Source: Gemmatimonas aurantiaca T-27 (GTDB taxonomy: Bacteria; Gemmatimonadota; Gemmatimonadetes; Gemmatimonadales; Gemmatimonadaceae). Taken from it: a stretch of DNA of 64,000 nt. The stretch is from positions 1,364,001-1,428,000 of the forward strand of contig NC_012489.1 of assembly GCF_000010305.1 (NCBI RefSeq), read 5' to 3'. Below are positions 50,633 through 59,537 of the stretch, in pieces. The position numbers and the translations under genes are program-made. Numbering within the stretch: position 1 is the first letter of the stretch; each line of letters begins with the position of its first letter. Under the pieces are notes generated by a model, which searched no databases, was not told the DNA's origin, and was given only the letters and a program-made list of their open reading frames with translations.

Positions 50633-52278
50633 TGGGTGGGCTGGACGAGGCAATGACTGACATGAACGGCGCGGGCACATTGGCGAAGCAAGAGAAATCG
50701 CGGGCCCACCGATGGCATGCCCGGGTAGTGACCATGGCGTCGCTCGCGGTGTGCGCCGTTTCGATGAGCTGCGCATCGCGCGTCCGTGCACCGGGCGATT
50801 GGTTCGATGCGCCGAATGTCGTGGAACCCATCACGCTCGATGGGGACTTTGGGGATTGGTACGGCATCACGCCGCTTCTGCAGCAGCGCGACGCATCTCC
50901 GATCGTGGCTGTGTCGGCGGTCGATAGCCCGCACTACCTGTATCTGTCATTGTCGTTCCGCGACAGCGTCAATCTGCAGGCCATGCCGGGCACCCTGCAT
51001 CTGCTGTTTCGCACCGGCGCGGCAGGCGGAGCAGGGCATGCGGTCTATGGTGTGAACGACGTGGATTTTGCCGTGGACTTCTCGCGCCTCGACAAGGTGC
51101 AAGCGGGTCCGCGCGGTGCGGGGATGGCGGTGCGGGTCGCCACCGAACAGGGGCTCGGTGAGTTCCGGTCGCCCTACGATCTCGACGTGGCCGCGTTGCC
51201 AAGCTGGGAGGCGGATCGTTTCGAGGTCCGCATCGCGCGGGCGCCGCGGGGCTGGCTCGGTCACACGGAACACATCGTGCACATCACGCCAGTGTTCGTG
51301 ACGACCGATTCGGTGGTGCACCGCTCACCCACTATGCCGTATCGCCTGCGCACGGTGACATCGACGGCGCCGCGTCCGCGCATCGATACCATCTTTGCGC
51401 CGTCGCCCGGGGCATTGCGTGTGGCGCAATGGAACGTGTCCGAAGGATCGTTCCGGAAACCGGAGATGCACGCCCGCCTTCTGGCAGCGGTCATGCCGGA
51501 TGTGGTGATGCTCGACGAGGTCTATGAACAGGTCACGGCAGACTCCCTGCGTCGATTCTTCGATTTGCCGGCGCTGCGTGCTCTGGGGCCCTGGCAGTTT
51601 GTCCTCGGTGGAAGTGGTGGTCGGCAACGCACGGTGGTGGCCGCACGGCGGCGCGCGGTTCGGCCCGTGGAGAGCATGGCTGCCATGCGATACATCGACG
51701 GCTCACTCGACAGCCTGCGGCGCATCACACCACCAGCGGGACATCGCCTCATCGACATCGAAGAAGCCGCACAGATCTCGAGTGTCGGCGCTTGGGTGGA
51801 TGTGCATGGCACCGAGACGATGTTCGTCCCACTGGATCTGCAGAGTGGGGGATACGCCGGCAGTGTGCACGACAATCTGCGGGTGCTGCAGGTAGAGGCC
51901 ATTCGTCGATACATTCGCGCGGAGATCGCGCAGCGCGGCGATTTTCCACTGGTGGTTGGCGGTGACTTCAATGCGGTGGGCAGCTTTCGGTCCGTGCGGT
52001 CGCTGATCCCTGAGCCCACCGAACATCCGAGCCTCAGGCTGGCGCAGGTCCTGCGGCTTGCGGAACAGTCCATGGTCACCTGGCAGAGTGTGGAGGCCGC
52101 CCAATTCTCTCCGGGTCAGCTCGATCTCACGCTGTTCCGCGGGTTCAATCAGAACGGCGGGTTCGTGTTCACCACTGAAGACCTGAGTGATCGCCTGCTC
52201 GCCAAGCTGCGCATGACCCGCGAGACATCCGCCAGCGTCAGTGATCACCTCATCGTGGTGACCGATCTGGTGCGATAG
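50632..52278 (+). CDS. Lipoprotein with N-terminal beta domain and endonuclease/exonuclease/phosphatase domain
   Basis: 548 aa from ATG 50632, overlapping the S41 stop by 1 nt; the frame upstream is not coding. The N-terminus has a hydrophobic stretch with lipobox SMSCAS, so it is probably lipidated. Residues about 65-240 (ITLDGDFGDWYGITPLLQQ, DVDFAVDFSRLDKV) resemble the CBM9/DOMON-like domains that bind sugars or heme. The C-terminal domain (about 260-548) is EEP: LRVAQWNVSEGSFRKPEMHA, PDVVMLDEVYE, VVGGDFNAVGS and SDHLIVVTDL supply the usual Glu, Asp-Asn and Asp-His metal-site residues. It may cleave extracellular DNA, RNA or a phospholipid; the substrate is open. Confidence 0.85.
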   Translation: MGGLDEAMTDMNGAGTLAKQEKSRAHRWHARVVTMASLAVCAVSMSCASRVRAPGDWFDAPNVVEPITLDGDFGDWYGITPLLQQRDASPIVAVSAVDSPHYLYLSLSFRDSVNLQAMPGTLHLLFRTGAAGGAGHAVYGVNDVDFAVDFSRLDKVQAGPRGAGMAVRVATEQGLGEFRSPYDLDVAALPSWEADRFEVRIARAPRGWLGHTEHIVHITPVFVTTDSVVHRSPTMPYRLRTVTSTAPRPRIDTIFAPSPGALRVAQWNVSEGSFRKPEMHARLLAAVMPDVVMLDEVYEQVTADSLRRFFDLPALRALGPWQFVLGGSGGRQRTVVAARRRAVRPVESMAAMRYIDGSLDSLRRITPPAGHRLIDIEEAAQISSVGAWVDVHGTETMFVPLDLQSGGYAGSVHDNLRVLQVEAIRRYIRAEIAQRGDFPLVVGGDFNAVGSFRSVRSLIPEPTEHPSLRLAQVLRLAEQSMVTWQSVEAAQFSPGQLDLTLFRGFNQNGGFVFTTEDLSDRLLAKLRMTRETSASVSDHLIVVTDLVR

Positions 52279-52290
52279 GTGCCGGAAAAC

Positions 52291-52326
52291 ACGACGGGCC
52301 TGCTCTCGAGTGAGCAGGCCCGTCGT
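52291..52326. terminator. Rho-independent terminator between convergent genes
   Basis: A perfect 15-bp stem (ACGACGGGCCTGCTC / GAGCAGGCCCGTCGT) has a 6-nt loop. On the minus strand it is followed by GTTTT, so it fits best as the lolA terminator. It also lies just after the plus-strand EEP gene. Confidence 0.8.
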
Positions 52327-52359
52327 GCCTTCACATGGCATACATCAGGAAGGTATGCA

Positions 52360-53052
52360 TCACATCTTGGATGCGACCTTCACGCCCTTGGGCACGTTGA
52401 AACGAAAAGCATCGGCAGGAAGCGTGGCCTCAGGCGACCAGGTCGTGAGCGTGATGGTGCGATCGACGCCCTGACCATCGACTACCTGTACCCGCAGTGG
52501 TCGTGGATCCTTTTCATCGAGCCAGAGCACGGCCTTCTGGAAAGGCGCCGTGCCCGCGGCCTTCGGGATCAACTGCACCCGTCGCGCCGCACGCCCATCG
52601 ACCGGTGACGATTCACCACCACTGATGGTGAATGCCTTCTTCGGCGTGTCGAGCAACTGGCTCAACAGGTCGGCGACAATGGCGCCGTCGGCGTCGGCAG
52701 GCAGCTTGAGAACCTGACCGGGCGCACTGCTGGGCAGGTACACCCACAACCACTTGCCGTCACCCACGATACGATCGCCGGCTGGTTGCGTGAAGGTGAT
52801 GGAGAGCTTGCCCGGGCGCTCCTGCAGGAACACACCCTTCGAATTCACCGTGCGCGCCAGCAGCGGGTTGGTGATTTTCTGTTCGAAGTCCGCCCGCAAG
52901 GTGTGTGTGCCGGCCCACGCCTTGGCGACACGCTCATACGACGCGTCGGCCGTTCCCTGCGCGCCAACACTCGTGGTCATGAGAGCCGCCACGCATGCAG
53001 CCGTGACGGCCATCACGACGGATGGTCTGGAAGTCATCGTCATTGTGATCAT
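52360..53052 (-). CDS. lolA: Outer membrane lipoprotein carrier protein LolA
   Basis: 230 aa. A signal peptide ends SVGAQG. The LolA fold shows VAKAWAGTHTLRADFEQKI, GVFLQERPGKLSITFTQPAGDR, the Trp-rich GDGKWLWVYLP, and a C-terminal LTTWSPEATLPADAFRFNVPKGV. LolA carries lipoproteins from the LolCDE complex through the periplasm to the outer membrane, consistent with the many lipobox proteins in this window. The start at 53052 has no Shine-Dalgarno sequence. A TATTTT box 5 nt upstream resembles the leaderless boxes elsewhere. It is 32 bp downstream of the DAHP synthase gene. Confidence 0.92.
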   Translation of the reverse strand: MITMTMTSRPSVVMAVTAACVAALMTTSVGAQGTADASYERVAKAWAGTHTLRADFEQKITNPLLARTVNSKGVFLQERPGKLSITFTQPAGDRIVGDGKWLWVYLPSSAPGQVLKLPADADGAIVADLLSQLLDTPKKAFTISGGESSPVDGRAARRVQLIPKAAGTAPFQKAVLWLDEKDPRPLRVQVVDGQGVDRTITLTTWSPEATLPADAFRFNVPKGVKVASKM

Positions 53053-53084
53053 GACGAAAAATACCCCGACAGCCCGTACCGGGT

Positions 53085-54113
53085 TCAGGTGAGCGTGGGC
53101 ACGGACCGGCCAATCGCCTGCGCGATCGTGCGCAGTTGTAGCACCAGCTCCGCAAACTGTTCCGGATAGAGCGATTGCGCGCCATCGGACAGTGCCTTGT
53201 CGGGCTGCGGATGCATTTCCACGAGAATGCCATCGGCACCAGCCGCCACCGCCGCGCGTGCCATCGGCGTAACCTTGTCGCGCAGGCCCGTGCCATGGCT
53301 CGGGTCGGCCACGATGGGCAGGTGCGAAAGCTTGTGCACCACCGGGATGGCCGTGAGATCGAACAGATTCCGCGTGGCGCTATCGAACGTGCGCACGCCA
53401 CGTTCGCACAGGATCACGTTCGGATTGCCTTCCGCCAACACGTACTCGGCGCTCAGCAGCAGATCGTTGATGGTGGCCGCCATGCCGCGCTTCAGCATCA
53501 CCGGCTTGCCCAACGTGCCCACGTATCGCAGCAACGAGTAGTTCTGCATGTTGCGCGCGCCGATCTGAATGCAGTCGGCATACTCGGCCACGAGATCGGC
53601 ACCCCGTTCATCCATCGCTTCCGTCACGATGGCCAGCCCGGTCTCACGACGCGCGAGCGCCAACAGCTCGAGCCCCTGCTTGCCGAGTCCCTGAAAGGCA
53701 TACGGCGACGAGCGCGGCTTGAAGGCACCACCACGCAGGGCGGTGCCTCCAGCGGCACGCACCAGACGCGCCGACGTGAGGATCTGCTCCTCCGACTCCA
53801 CCGAGCACGGACCGGACACGATGGGTACTTCGTCGCCGCCAAAGCGCACGCCCGGCGCAATCTCCACGATCGTGTTGTCGCCCTTCCATTCACGCGACGC
53901 CTGGCGATACGGCTTCTGCACAATGAGCACGCTGGCGACGCCTGGAAGCCCCTCGATGTACGACCAATCCACCTTGGCATCATCACCAAGCAGACCGACC
54001 GCCGTGCGCACTTCGCCCGGCATGGGGAGGGGCTTGAAGCCCTGACGCGTGATCTCTTCGCATACCCGATCGATTTCGGACGAAGAGGCGTTGGGCTGCA
54101 TCACGACCAGCAT
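53085..54113 (-). CDS. DAHP synthase, type I-beta with N-terminal ferredoxin-like domain
   Basis: 342 aa from ATG 54113, preceded by GAGGA at 6 nt. The N-terminal domain (1-70, [20 protein letters not shown]) is the ferredoxin-like regulatory domain that in Thermotoga mediates Tyr/Phe feedback. The TIM-barrel core holds [50 protein letters not shown] and [11 protein letters not shown], with metal-binding and PEP-site residues in place. It makes 3-deoxy-7-phosphoheptulonate, the first step of aromatic amino acid synthesis. No chorismate mutase domain is attached. It starts 9 bp downstream of an MBL gene on the same strand. Confidence 0.94.
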   Translation of the reverse strand: MLVVMQPNASSSEIDRVCEEITRQGFKPLPMPGEVRTAVGLLGDDAKVDWSYIEGLPGVASVLIVQKPYRQASREWKGDNTIVEIAPGVRFGGDEVPIVSGPCSVESEEQILTSARLVRAAGGTALRGGAFKPRSSPYAFQGLGKQGLELLALARRETGLAIVTEAMDERGADLVAEYADCIQIGARNMQNYSLLRYVGTLGKPVMLKRGMAATINDLLLSAEYVLAEGNPNVILCERGVRTFDSATRNLFDLTAIPVVHKLSHLPIVADPSHGTGLRDKVTPMARAAVAAGADGILVEMHPQPDKALSDGAQSLYPEQFAELVLQLRTIAQAIGRSVPTLT

Positions 54114-54122
54114 GTCACGTCC

Positions 54123-54881
54123 TCAGAAATGTGTAGACCAGCCGTCGGTGGCCACGATCGTGGGACCGGCGTATTGCTCCGCGACTTCGGCGTGGATATC
54201 CACGGCCTCGACGGGCGGATAGAAGTGCGTGAGCACGAGCTGACGAGTCTGCGCGCGGGCGGCCAAAGCCCCTACCTGGCGTGGTGTCAGGTGCTCGCCG
54301 ATGGCCATGTCGTCCGGCAGCGAGCATTCCGCCAACAGCAGATCGCAATCCCGCGACCAGTCACCGAGTGCCTCGCTGACACCGGTGTCCCCGGTGTACA
54401 CGAGCCGTCGATTTCCCTCACTGATTGAATATGCCACGCTCTCCGGGGTGTGTGGTACCGGATGGGAGCTCAGCTCCACCCCACCGGGCAGTCTCACGAT
54501 CTCGTCGCTGCCAAGATCACGTACCGTCACGGGAAAGCCGGGGGCGAGCATCCAGCCGCCATGCACGGCCGCCATGCGCTCGATCAGTGCTCCGGTCCCG
54601 ACCGGGCCATAGATCGTCACTGGAGTCGAACGTGGCGGCAGTTGCCCCCAGCGCCACCCCATGATCAGCAGGGGCAGATCCGCGATGTGGTCGGTGTGAA
54701 AGTGCGTGAGGGCCACATGCGTGATGTCCTGCCACGCGACACCGAGGTGCGCCATCCGGTGCACGGCCCCACTGCCACAATCGAGCAGCAGGCGAATGTC
54801 GCCCGCTTCGACGAGGTGGGCGGCGGAAACCCGTGACGGGTGCGGAGCAGCGGTGCCCGTGCCGATCGTAGTGAGCTTCAT
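54123..54881 (-). CDS. MBL-fold hydrolase (RNase Z-like)
   Basis: 252 aa from ATG 54881; the longer frame lies antisense to the adjacent T9SS-like gene and is rejected. It has MKLTTIGTGTAAPHPSR at the N-terminus, zinc motif LTHFHTDHIADLPLL, a conserved PHTPESVAY, RLVYTGDTG and a C-terminal LTHFYPP. This matches the RNase Z/ElaC-like MBL subgroup, but it is shorter than most RNase Z and lacks a recognisable exosite arm. It could process tRNA 3' ends or small phosphodiesters. It is followed by the DAHP synthase 9 bp downstream, probably in one transcript with lolA. Confidence 0.85.
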   Translation of the reverse strand: MKLTTIGTGTAAPHPSRVSAAHLVEAGDIRLLLDCGSGAVHRMAHLGVAWQDITHVALTHFHTDHIADLPLLIMGWRWGQLPPRSTPVTIYGPVGTGALIERMAAVHGGWMLAPGFPVTVRDLGSDEIVRLPGGVELSSHPVPHTPESVAYSISEGNRRLVYTGDTGVSEALGDWSRDCDLLLAECSLPDDMAIGEHLTPRQVGALAARAQTRQLVLTHFYPPVEAVDIHAEVAEQYAGPTIVATDGWSTHF

Positions 54882-54900
54882 GACGAAAGGGAGTCGCTGG

Positions 54901-55965
54901 TCAGCGGCCGCGGAAGACGATGCGGCGAAACAAGGGCGCGCCCCGGTCAGCCTGGAAGCGGGCCAGGTACACCCCTGGCGCGACAGTCCGCCCATCGGAG
55001 GCCGTGCCGTTCCACACGAATCGGCCATCACAATTGCTGTTGCCACCGGCCACGCCCCGGCCATAACGGCCGGCTTCGAAGCGCGAGGTGCCGGACTCAC
55101 CGGGTACGATGGCGCGCACGAGGTTACCCCGCAGGTCCAGGATATCGAGCTTGACGTTGGCGCCCGGCTCCTTCACATCGAACCAGAAGCAGGTGTCGAA
55201 TGACGTCGCCGATGGGAAGGGATTGGGAAAATTCTGGAAGAGCAGCGTCGTCGTGGGAACCAACTGATCGGTGATCACGATGGAGCCGAGGTTCATCACC
55301 TTGTAGGACGCGCCATTCGGCAGCCATGCGCGCACGGACCAGCGATACGACGTATTGGCTTGAAGGTCGGTCGCCGGTCGAAAGGTCGTTTCCGTCAGGC
55401 CACTGACACCCAGCTTCGGTTCGTTTTCATTCTCCAGTACTTCGATGTCATAGCGCCATGGGCCAATGAGTGGCGTGACCTCGGGGCTGTGCCACTTGAA
55501 CAACGGCCGACGGATGTCGAGCGGATTGCCGCTGGGCGAGTTGAGCGTGTCCAGTGTCACCCAGGCCGGAACGGCTTTCGGGCCAATCGGCGCCGATTCG
55601 AAGACGAGGCCGGCCAGTGCTCGCACGCGAGCACGCCAATACACCGCGGACACCGGCGGCAGGGGACGTGTCACCTGGATGGTGAACGACGTATCCATCG
55701 ACGTGAACGTGCTGTCGAGCACCAGTCCGATGAAGTCCGACGATGTCGATACCTGAAACGTGATTTGCAGCGGACGTGCCGGTCCGAGCCCCACGGCCAG
55801 GAAGTTGATGGCCGGCGTGACCGTCGTGAGCAACGTTTCCCGCGGACCCTCCAGGAAGATCCCCTGCGCATCCAGCGCCCGTGGCGCCAACGCAGGAACG
55901 ACAAGCCCCGCCACCAGAAGCAGCAGGGCCTTCGTCACACGCCGCAGCCACGCCGCCGCCGTCAT
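54901..55965 (-). CDS. Secreted protein with C-terminal FlgD/T9SS-type sorting-like domain
   Basis: 354 aa. A signal peptide (about 13-34) is followed by two fibronectin-like beta regions (about 45-130 and 140-245, the second with WRYDIEVLENENEPKLG and TSYRWSVRAWLPNG). The C-terminal domain begins TLLFQNFPNPFPSATSF and ends GVYLARFQADRGAPLFRRIV. The pattern of NFPNPF, a central ILDLRGNLVRAIV and a final GVYLxRF-type strand is that of type IX secretion (Por) C-terminal or FlgD-like domains. It suggests transport across the outer membrane and cell-surface attachment. It overlaps the smc stop by 4 nt. T9SS components are not in this window. Confidence 0.8.
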   Translation of the reverse strand: MTAAAWLRRVTKALLLLVAGLVVPALAPRALDAQGIFLEGPRETLLTTVTPAINFLAVGLGPARPLQITFQVSTSSDFIGLVLDSTFTSMDTSFTIQVTRPLPPVSAVYWRARVRALAGLVFESAPIGPKAVPAWVTLDTLNSPSGNPLDIRRPLFKWHSPEVTPLIGPWRYDIEVLENENEPKLGVSGLTETTFRPATDLQANTSYRWSVRAWLPNGASYKVMNLGSIVITDQLVPTTTLLFQNFPNPFPSATSFDTCFWFDVKEPGANVKLDILDLRGNLVRAIVPGESGTSRFEAGRYGRGVAGGNSNCDGRFVWNGTASDGRTVAPGVYLARFQADRGAPLFRRIVFRGR

Positions 55966-58900
55966 GCCGGCAGGGGTTCCGGCTCCGATGAATCGCTGGC
56001 GTCCGGTACATCGTCCACCGAGTCTGCTGGTGCCTCCGCCGAGGTGGTGTTCGATGTCTTCTCGTCCACCGCCGGTCCGTTGCGCAGACGCACGCTGACG
56101 ATGGAGGACACGCCAGGCTCCTGCATCGTGACACCGTACACCGAATCGGCCGCTTCGGAGGTGGTGCGCGGGTTGTGCGTGATCACGATGAACTGGGTTC
56201 GCGACTTGAAGTCGTTCAGCATCTTCACGAAACGCCCGATGTTCTGGTCGTCGAGCGGCGCGTCCACTTCGTCCATGAGGCAGAAGGGGCTCGGCTTGGT
56301 GAGGAAAATGCCGAACAGCAACGACAGCGCGACCAGTGCCCGTTCACCGCTCGAAAGCAGGTGAATACGCTGGGTCTTCTTGCCACGCGGCGAGGCATGT
56401 ACTTCGATATCGCAATCGAGCGGCGCGTCGGGGTTCTCGAGGCGCAGGTCGCACTCGCCACCGCCGAACATCCGCAGGAAGATCTGTCGGAAATTCTCAC
56501 GCACCTGCGAGAACGTCGCCAGGAACAACTCGCGCGCGGTGCTGTCGATTTCGCGGATGGCCTGGTGCAATGACTGCTTGGCCGCCACGAGATCGTTGCG
56601 CTGTGAGGTGAGGAACTCGAGACGACGCTGTTCTTCCTCGTGTTCTTCGATCGCCAGCGGATTCACGGGGCCCAGCTCGTCGAGCGCCGTGCGCAACTGC
56701 GTGGCTTCGACGCGCAGGTCGTCCGTGCTGAGATCCAGCTCTTCGAAGCCGGCCAGCAGATCATCGAGGGAACGCCGCCACTCGGTTTCGAGGCGCTGAC
56801 GGATCGCTTCACGACGTCCCGACAACTCGGTGTGGCGCAACTGCGCACCGTGCAACTGTTCGCCCAGCGCGCTGGCGCGGCGACGGGCTTCGTCGAGTGC
56901 GGTTTCGCAGCCATCCAACGCGGCGTTGGCCGCGGCCACCGCGCGCTCGGCCTCCCCAAGCCGCCCATCGGCATCGGCCAGCGACTTCCGCTCGGTCTCG
57001 AGCTCGGCCCGCCAGGTGTCGAGCTGCGTCACGAGATGCTGGTCGGCATCCGACAACGTCGACAGCTCACGCGCCAACGATTCGAGACGAGCGGCGGCCG
57101 TGCTGTCTTCTTCCGACAAACGCTTTTCGCGATCGATGGCCACCGACAGACGCGCCTGCGCCTGGGCCTGCGCCACCTGCCAGGTGGCACGCGCTTCACG
57201 CGCCTGCTCCTGCTCACGCTCGGCAATCGACAAGGCCTCACGTGCCTGATCGATGTCGCTGTCGGCCTCTCCGGCCCGTGCATGCAGTACATCGGCCTGC
57301 TGCGCGAGCTGCTGCATGCGCTGCTCGAGTTCCTGCAAGCGCGAAACCAGTCGCTCGGCCAGTGCACTGCTTTGTGCGAGCTCCCGCTCGGCGCGTTCGC
57401 GACGCCGCTCCACTTCCTGCTGAACTTCGGTGGCGCGGCGTGCTTCCTGCTGCGCACGATTGTGGCCTTCGGTGGCCGCCTGCTGCGCCCGTTCGGCTTC
57501 GCCAAGGGCCAAACGCGCCGCTTCGGCGGTCAGTGCCGCTTCATCGCGCCGGGCATCGGCGGCGGCCAGGTCCGACTCGAGACGATTGAGTTCGGCGCGG
57601 CGCTGCAGTGGGCCGGGGCCCGTTGCCGTACCAGGCAGAAACACAGCGCCGTGTTCGTCCACGAACGCTTCGCCGCTGTCCACCGCGCGGACCTTGCCGA
57701 GCAACGCCCGCACCCAGCGCGACGTGGGGCCACTGGCCTGCACGCTGCCAGCGAGCGCGCCGTCATCGGCACCGAGTTCCGTGACCACATCGAGCGGCAG
57801 CAGCAGCAGGGGACCAGGCTGCGTTTCCGTGTGCCAGCGACGCACCGCCGCCGCCGCATCGGCATCACGCACCACGATCGCGTGCATGGTGGCGCCGAGA
57901 TACCGCTCCACGAGACGCGCCGCGTCACCATCCGCGGTGACGAAGTCAGTGAGCGGCCCCAATACCGCGCCTTCCCCGAAGCGCTCACGTTCCTTGAGCA
58001 GCTTCGCGCTCGATGGCGCCAGACCCACACGCTCACGTTCGAGCGCGGCCAGCGCGTTCATGCGCGCTTCGAGCTCGGTGCGCAGCTCCACGGCGCTGGC
58101 GAGCGCACTGCGTGATTCCGCGTCGGCAATACGCGCCGTGGCGGCAGCCAGACGGGCGCCCTCGAGATCGTCGAGTGCCTCCTGTGCGGCCAAACGCGAC
58201 GTTTCCACTTGATCGCGCGCGGCCAGCAGTTCGCGTTCGATGGTGTCCAACGTATCGGCCAGCGTCTGCCGTTCCAGTTCGAGCGCATCACGGCGCTGTT
58301 CTGTTTCGGTCTGCTCGCGCGCGGCACTGTCGCGGTCGAGTTCCAGGCGACGGGCCTGATCGCGATGCTCACGCACCTGGCGCTCGAGCTGGTCGAGCAC
58401 CGAACGTTCCCGCTGCACACCCTCACGCGCCGTCTGTTCGGCGGTCAGACGTTCCTGCAGCGCTTCACCGGCATCGCGCAGATCCTGCTCGAGCGTCGTG
58501 CGATCGGTGGCCGCACGCTCACGGTCTTCGCGCAGGCGACGGCCAAACGCTTCGTTTTCCTTGCGTTCTTCTTCGGCCCGCTCGCGACGCATGGTCGTGC
58601 TGCGCTGCCGTTCTTCCGACACGGCCAGTTCGCGCTCGAGCTTTTGCGTGCGGTCGCGCTGTTCGCTCGCCAGACGCGCCAACTCCAGGCGGCTCGCTTC
58701 CGCGGTGGAACGTGCAACATGGGCTTCTTCGCGCTGCAGTTCGGCACCGGCAATGGCTTCTTCCGATCCCGGCACATCTTCGCGCAAGGTGATCAGGCGA
58801 CCATCGAGCGCTTCGAGTTCGTCGCGCCAGGCGGCCATTTCGCGCGTGGCCAGCGAGATCTCCACCTGGAACCGGCGCGACGTGAGCTCGGCATGGCGCT

Positions 58901-59537
58901 CCGCACGACGACGCTGACGCGCCAGCGAACGCACCTGGCTCTGCACTTCCGCAATGAGATCGTCGAGACGCGCGAGATCGACCGTGGTCTCCTCGAGGCG
59001 ACGTTCGGCGCTGCGGCGACGGTCCCGATACAAGCCTACGCCCGCTGCTTCTTCGAACAGCTCGCGACGATCATCCGGTCGATCGGAGAGCAGGGCATCG
59101 ATCATCTTGCTTTCGATGACCACACCCGAGTCGGCACCGAGGCCGGTGCCACGCACCAGATCCTGAATGTCGCGCAGACGGCACGGCGCGCGGTTGAGCA
59201 GGTACTCGCTTTCGCCCGAACGCAGCAGGCGCCGCGTGATCACCACTTCCTTGAACGGGACGGGCAGCTCGCCTTCGGTGTTGTCGAAGTGCAGCGAGAC
59301 TTCGGCCATGTTCACGGCCTTGCGCGCGGACGAGCCGTGGAAGATGACGTCTTCCATCTTTGCGCCACGCATCGCGCGCGCGCGCTGCTCGCCGAGCACC
59401 CACCGCACGGCATCGGACACGTTCGACTTGCCGGACCCATTGGGTCCGACGATGGCCGTCACACCTTTTTCGAACACAAACTCCAGGTGATCGGCAAAGG
59501 CTTTGAAGCCATGGACTTCGAGCTTCGTCAAACGCAC
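55962..59537 (-). CDS. smc: Chromosome segregation protein SMC
   Basis: 1191 aa, full length. N-terminal head: VGPNGSGKSNVSDAVRWVLGE (Walker A). Two long coiled coils (about 165-500 and 670-1010) flank a hinge (about 515-660, VLGPLTDFVTADGDAARLVERYLGA). C-terminal head: ABC signature LLSSGERALVALSLLFGIFL and Walker B in FCLMDEVDAPLDD. The GTG start shares one base with the upstream stop (TAGTG), and the stop overlaps the next gene by 4 nt. SMC organises and segregates chromosomes with ScpA and ScpB, which are not here. The two genes ahead of it encode SPOR-domain envelope proteins, an unusual coupling. Confidence 0.97.
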   Translation of the reverse strand: MRLTKLEVHGFKAFADHLEFVFEKGVTAIVGPNGSGKSNVSDAVRWVLGEQRARAMRGAKMEDVIFHGSSARKAVNMAEVSLHFDNTEGELPVPFKEVVITRRLLRSGESEYLLNRAPCRLRDIQDLVRGTGLGADSGVVIESKMIDALLSDRPDDRRELFEEAAGVGLYRDRRRSAERRLEETTVDLARLDDLIAEVQSQVRSLARQRRRAERHAELTSRRFQVEISLATREMAAWRDELEALDGRLITLREDVPGSEEAIAGAELQREEAHVARSTAEASRLELARLASEQRDRTQKLERELAVSEERQRSTTMRRERAEEERKENEAFGRRLREDRERAATDRTTLEQDLRDAGEALQERLTAEQTAREGVQRERSVLDQLERQVREHRDQARRLELDRDSAAREQTETEQRRDALELERQTLADTLDTIERELLAARDQVETSRLAAQEALDDLEGARLAAATARIADAESRSALASAVELRTELEARMNALAALERERVGLAPSSAKLLKERERFGEGAVLGPLTDFVTADGDAARLVERYLGATMHAIVVRDADAAAAVRRWHTETQPGPLLLLPLDVVTELGADDGALAGSVQASGPTSRWVRALLGKVRAVDSGEAFVDEHGAVFLPGTATGPGPLQRRAELNRLESDLAAADARRDEAALTAEAARLALGEAERAQQAATEGHNRAQQEARRATEVQQEVERRRERAERELAQSSALAERLVSRLQELEQRMQQLAQQADVLHARAGEADSDIDQAREALSIAEREQEQAREARATWQVAQAQAQARLSVAIDREKRLSEEDSTAAARLESLARELSTLSDADQHLVTQLDTWRAELETERKSLADADGRLGEAERAVAAANAALDGCETALDEARRRASALGEQLHGAQLRHTELSGRREAIRQRLETEWRRSLDDLLAGFEELDLSTDDLRVEATQLRTALDELGPVNPLAIEEHEEEQRRLEFLTSQRNDLVAAKQSLHQAIREIDSTARELFLATFSQVRENFRQIFLRMFGGGECDLRLENPDAPLDCDIEVHASPRGKKTQRIHLLSSGERALVALSLLFGIFLTKPSPFCLMDEVDAPLDDQNIGRFVKMLNDFKSRTQFIVITHNPRTTSEAADSVYGVTMQEPGVSSIVSVRLRNGPAVDEKTSNTTSAEAPADSVDDVPDASDSSEPEPLPA

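Noticed and set aside
54882-55100. N-terminal extension of the RNase Z-like MBL gene
   Set aside because: It is same-strand overlap of another frame of the T9SS-like gene and carries no MBL features; the fold starts at MKLTTIGTG.
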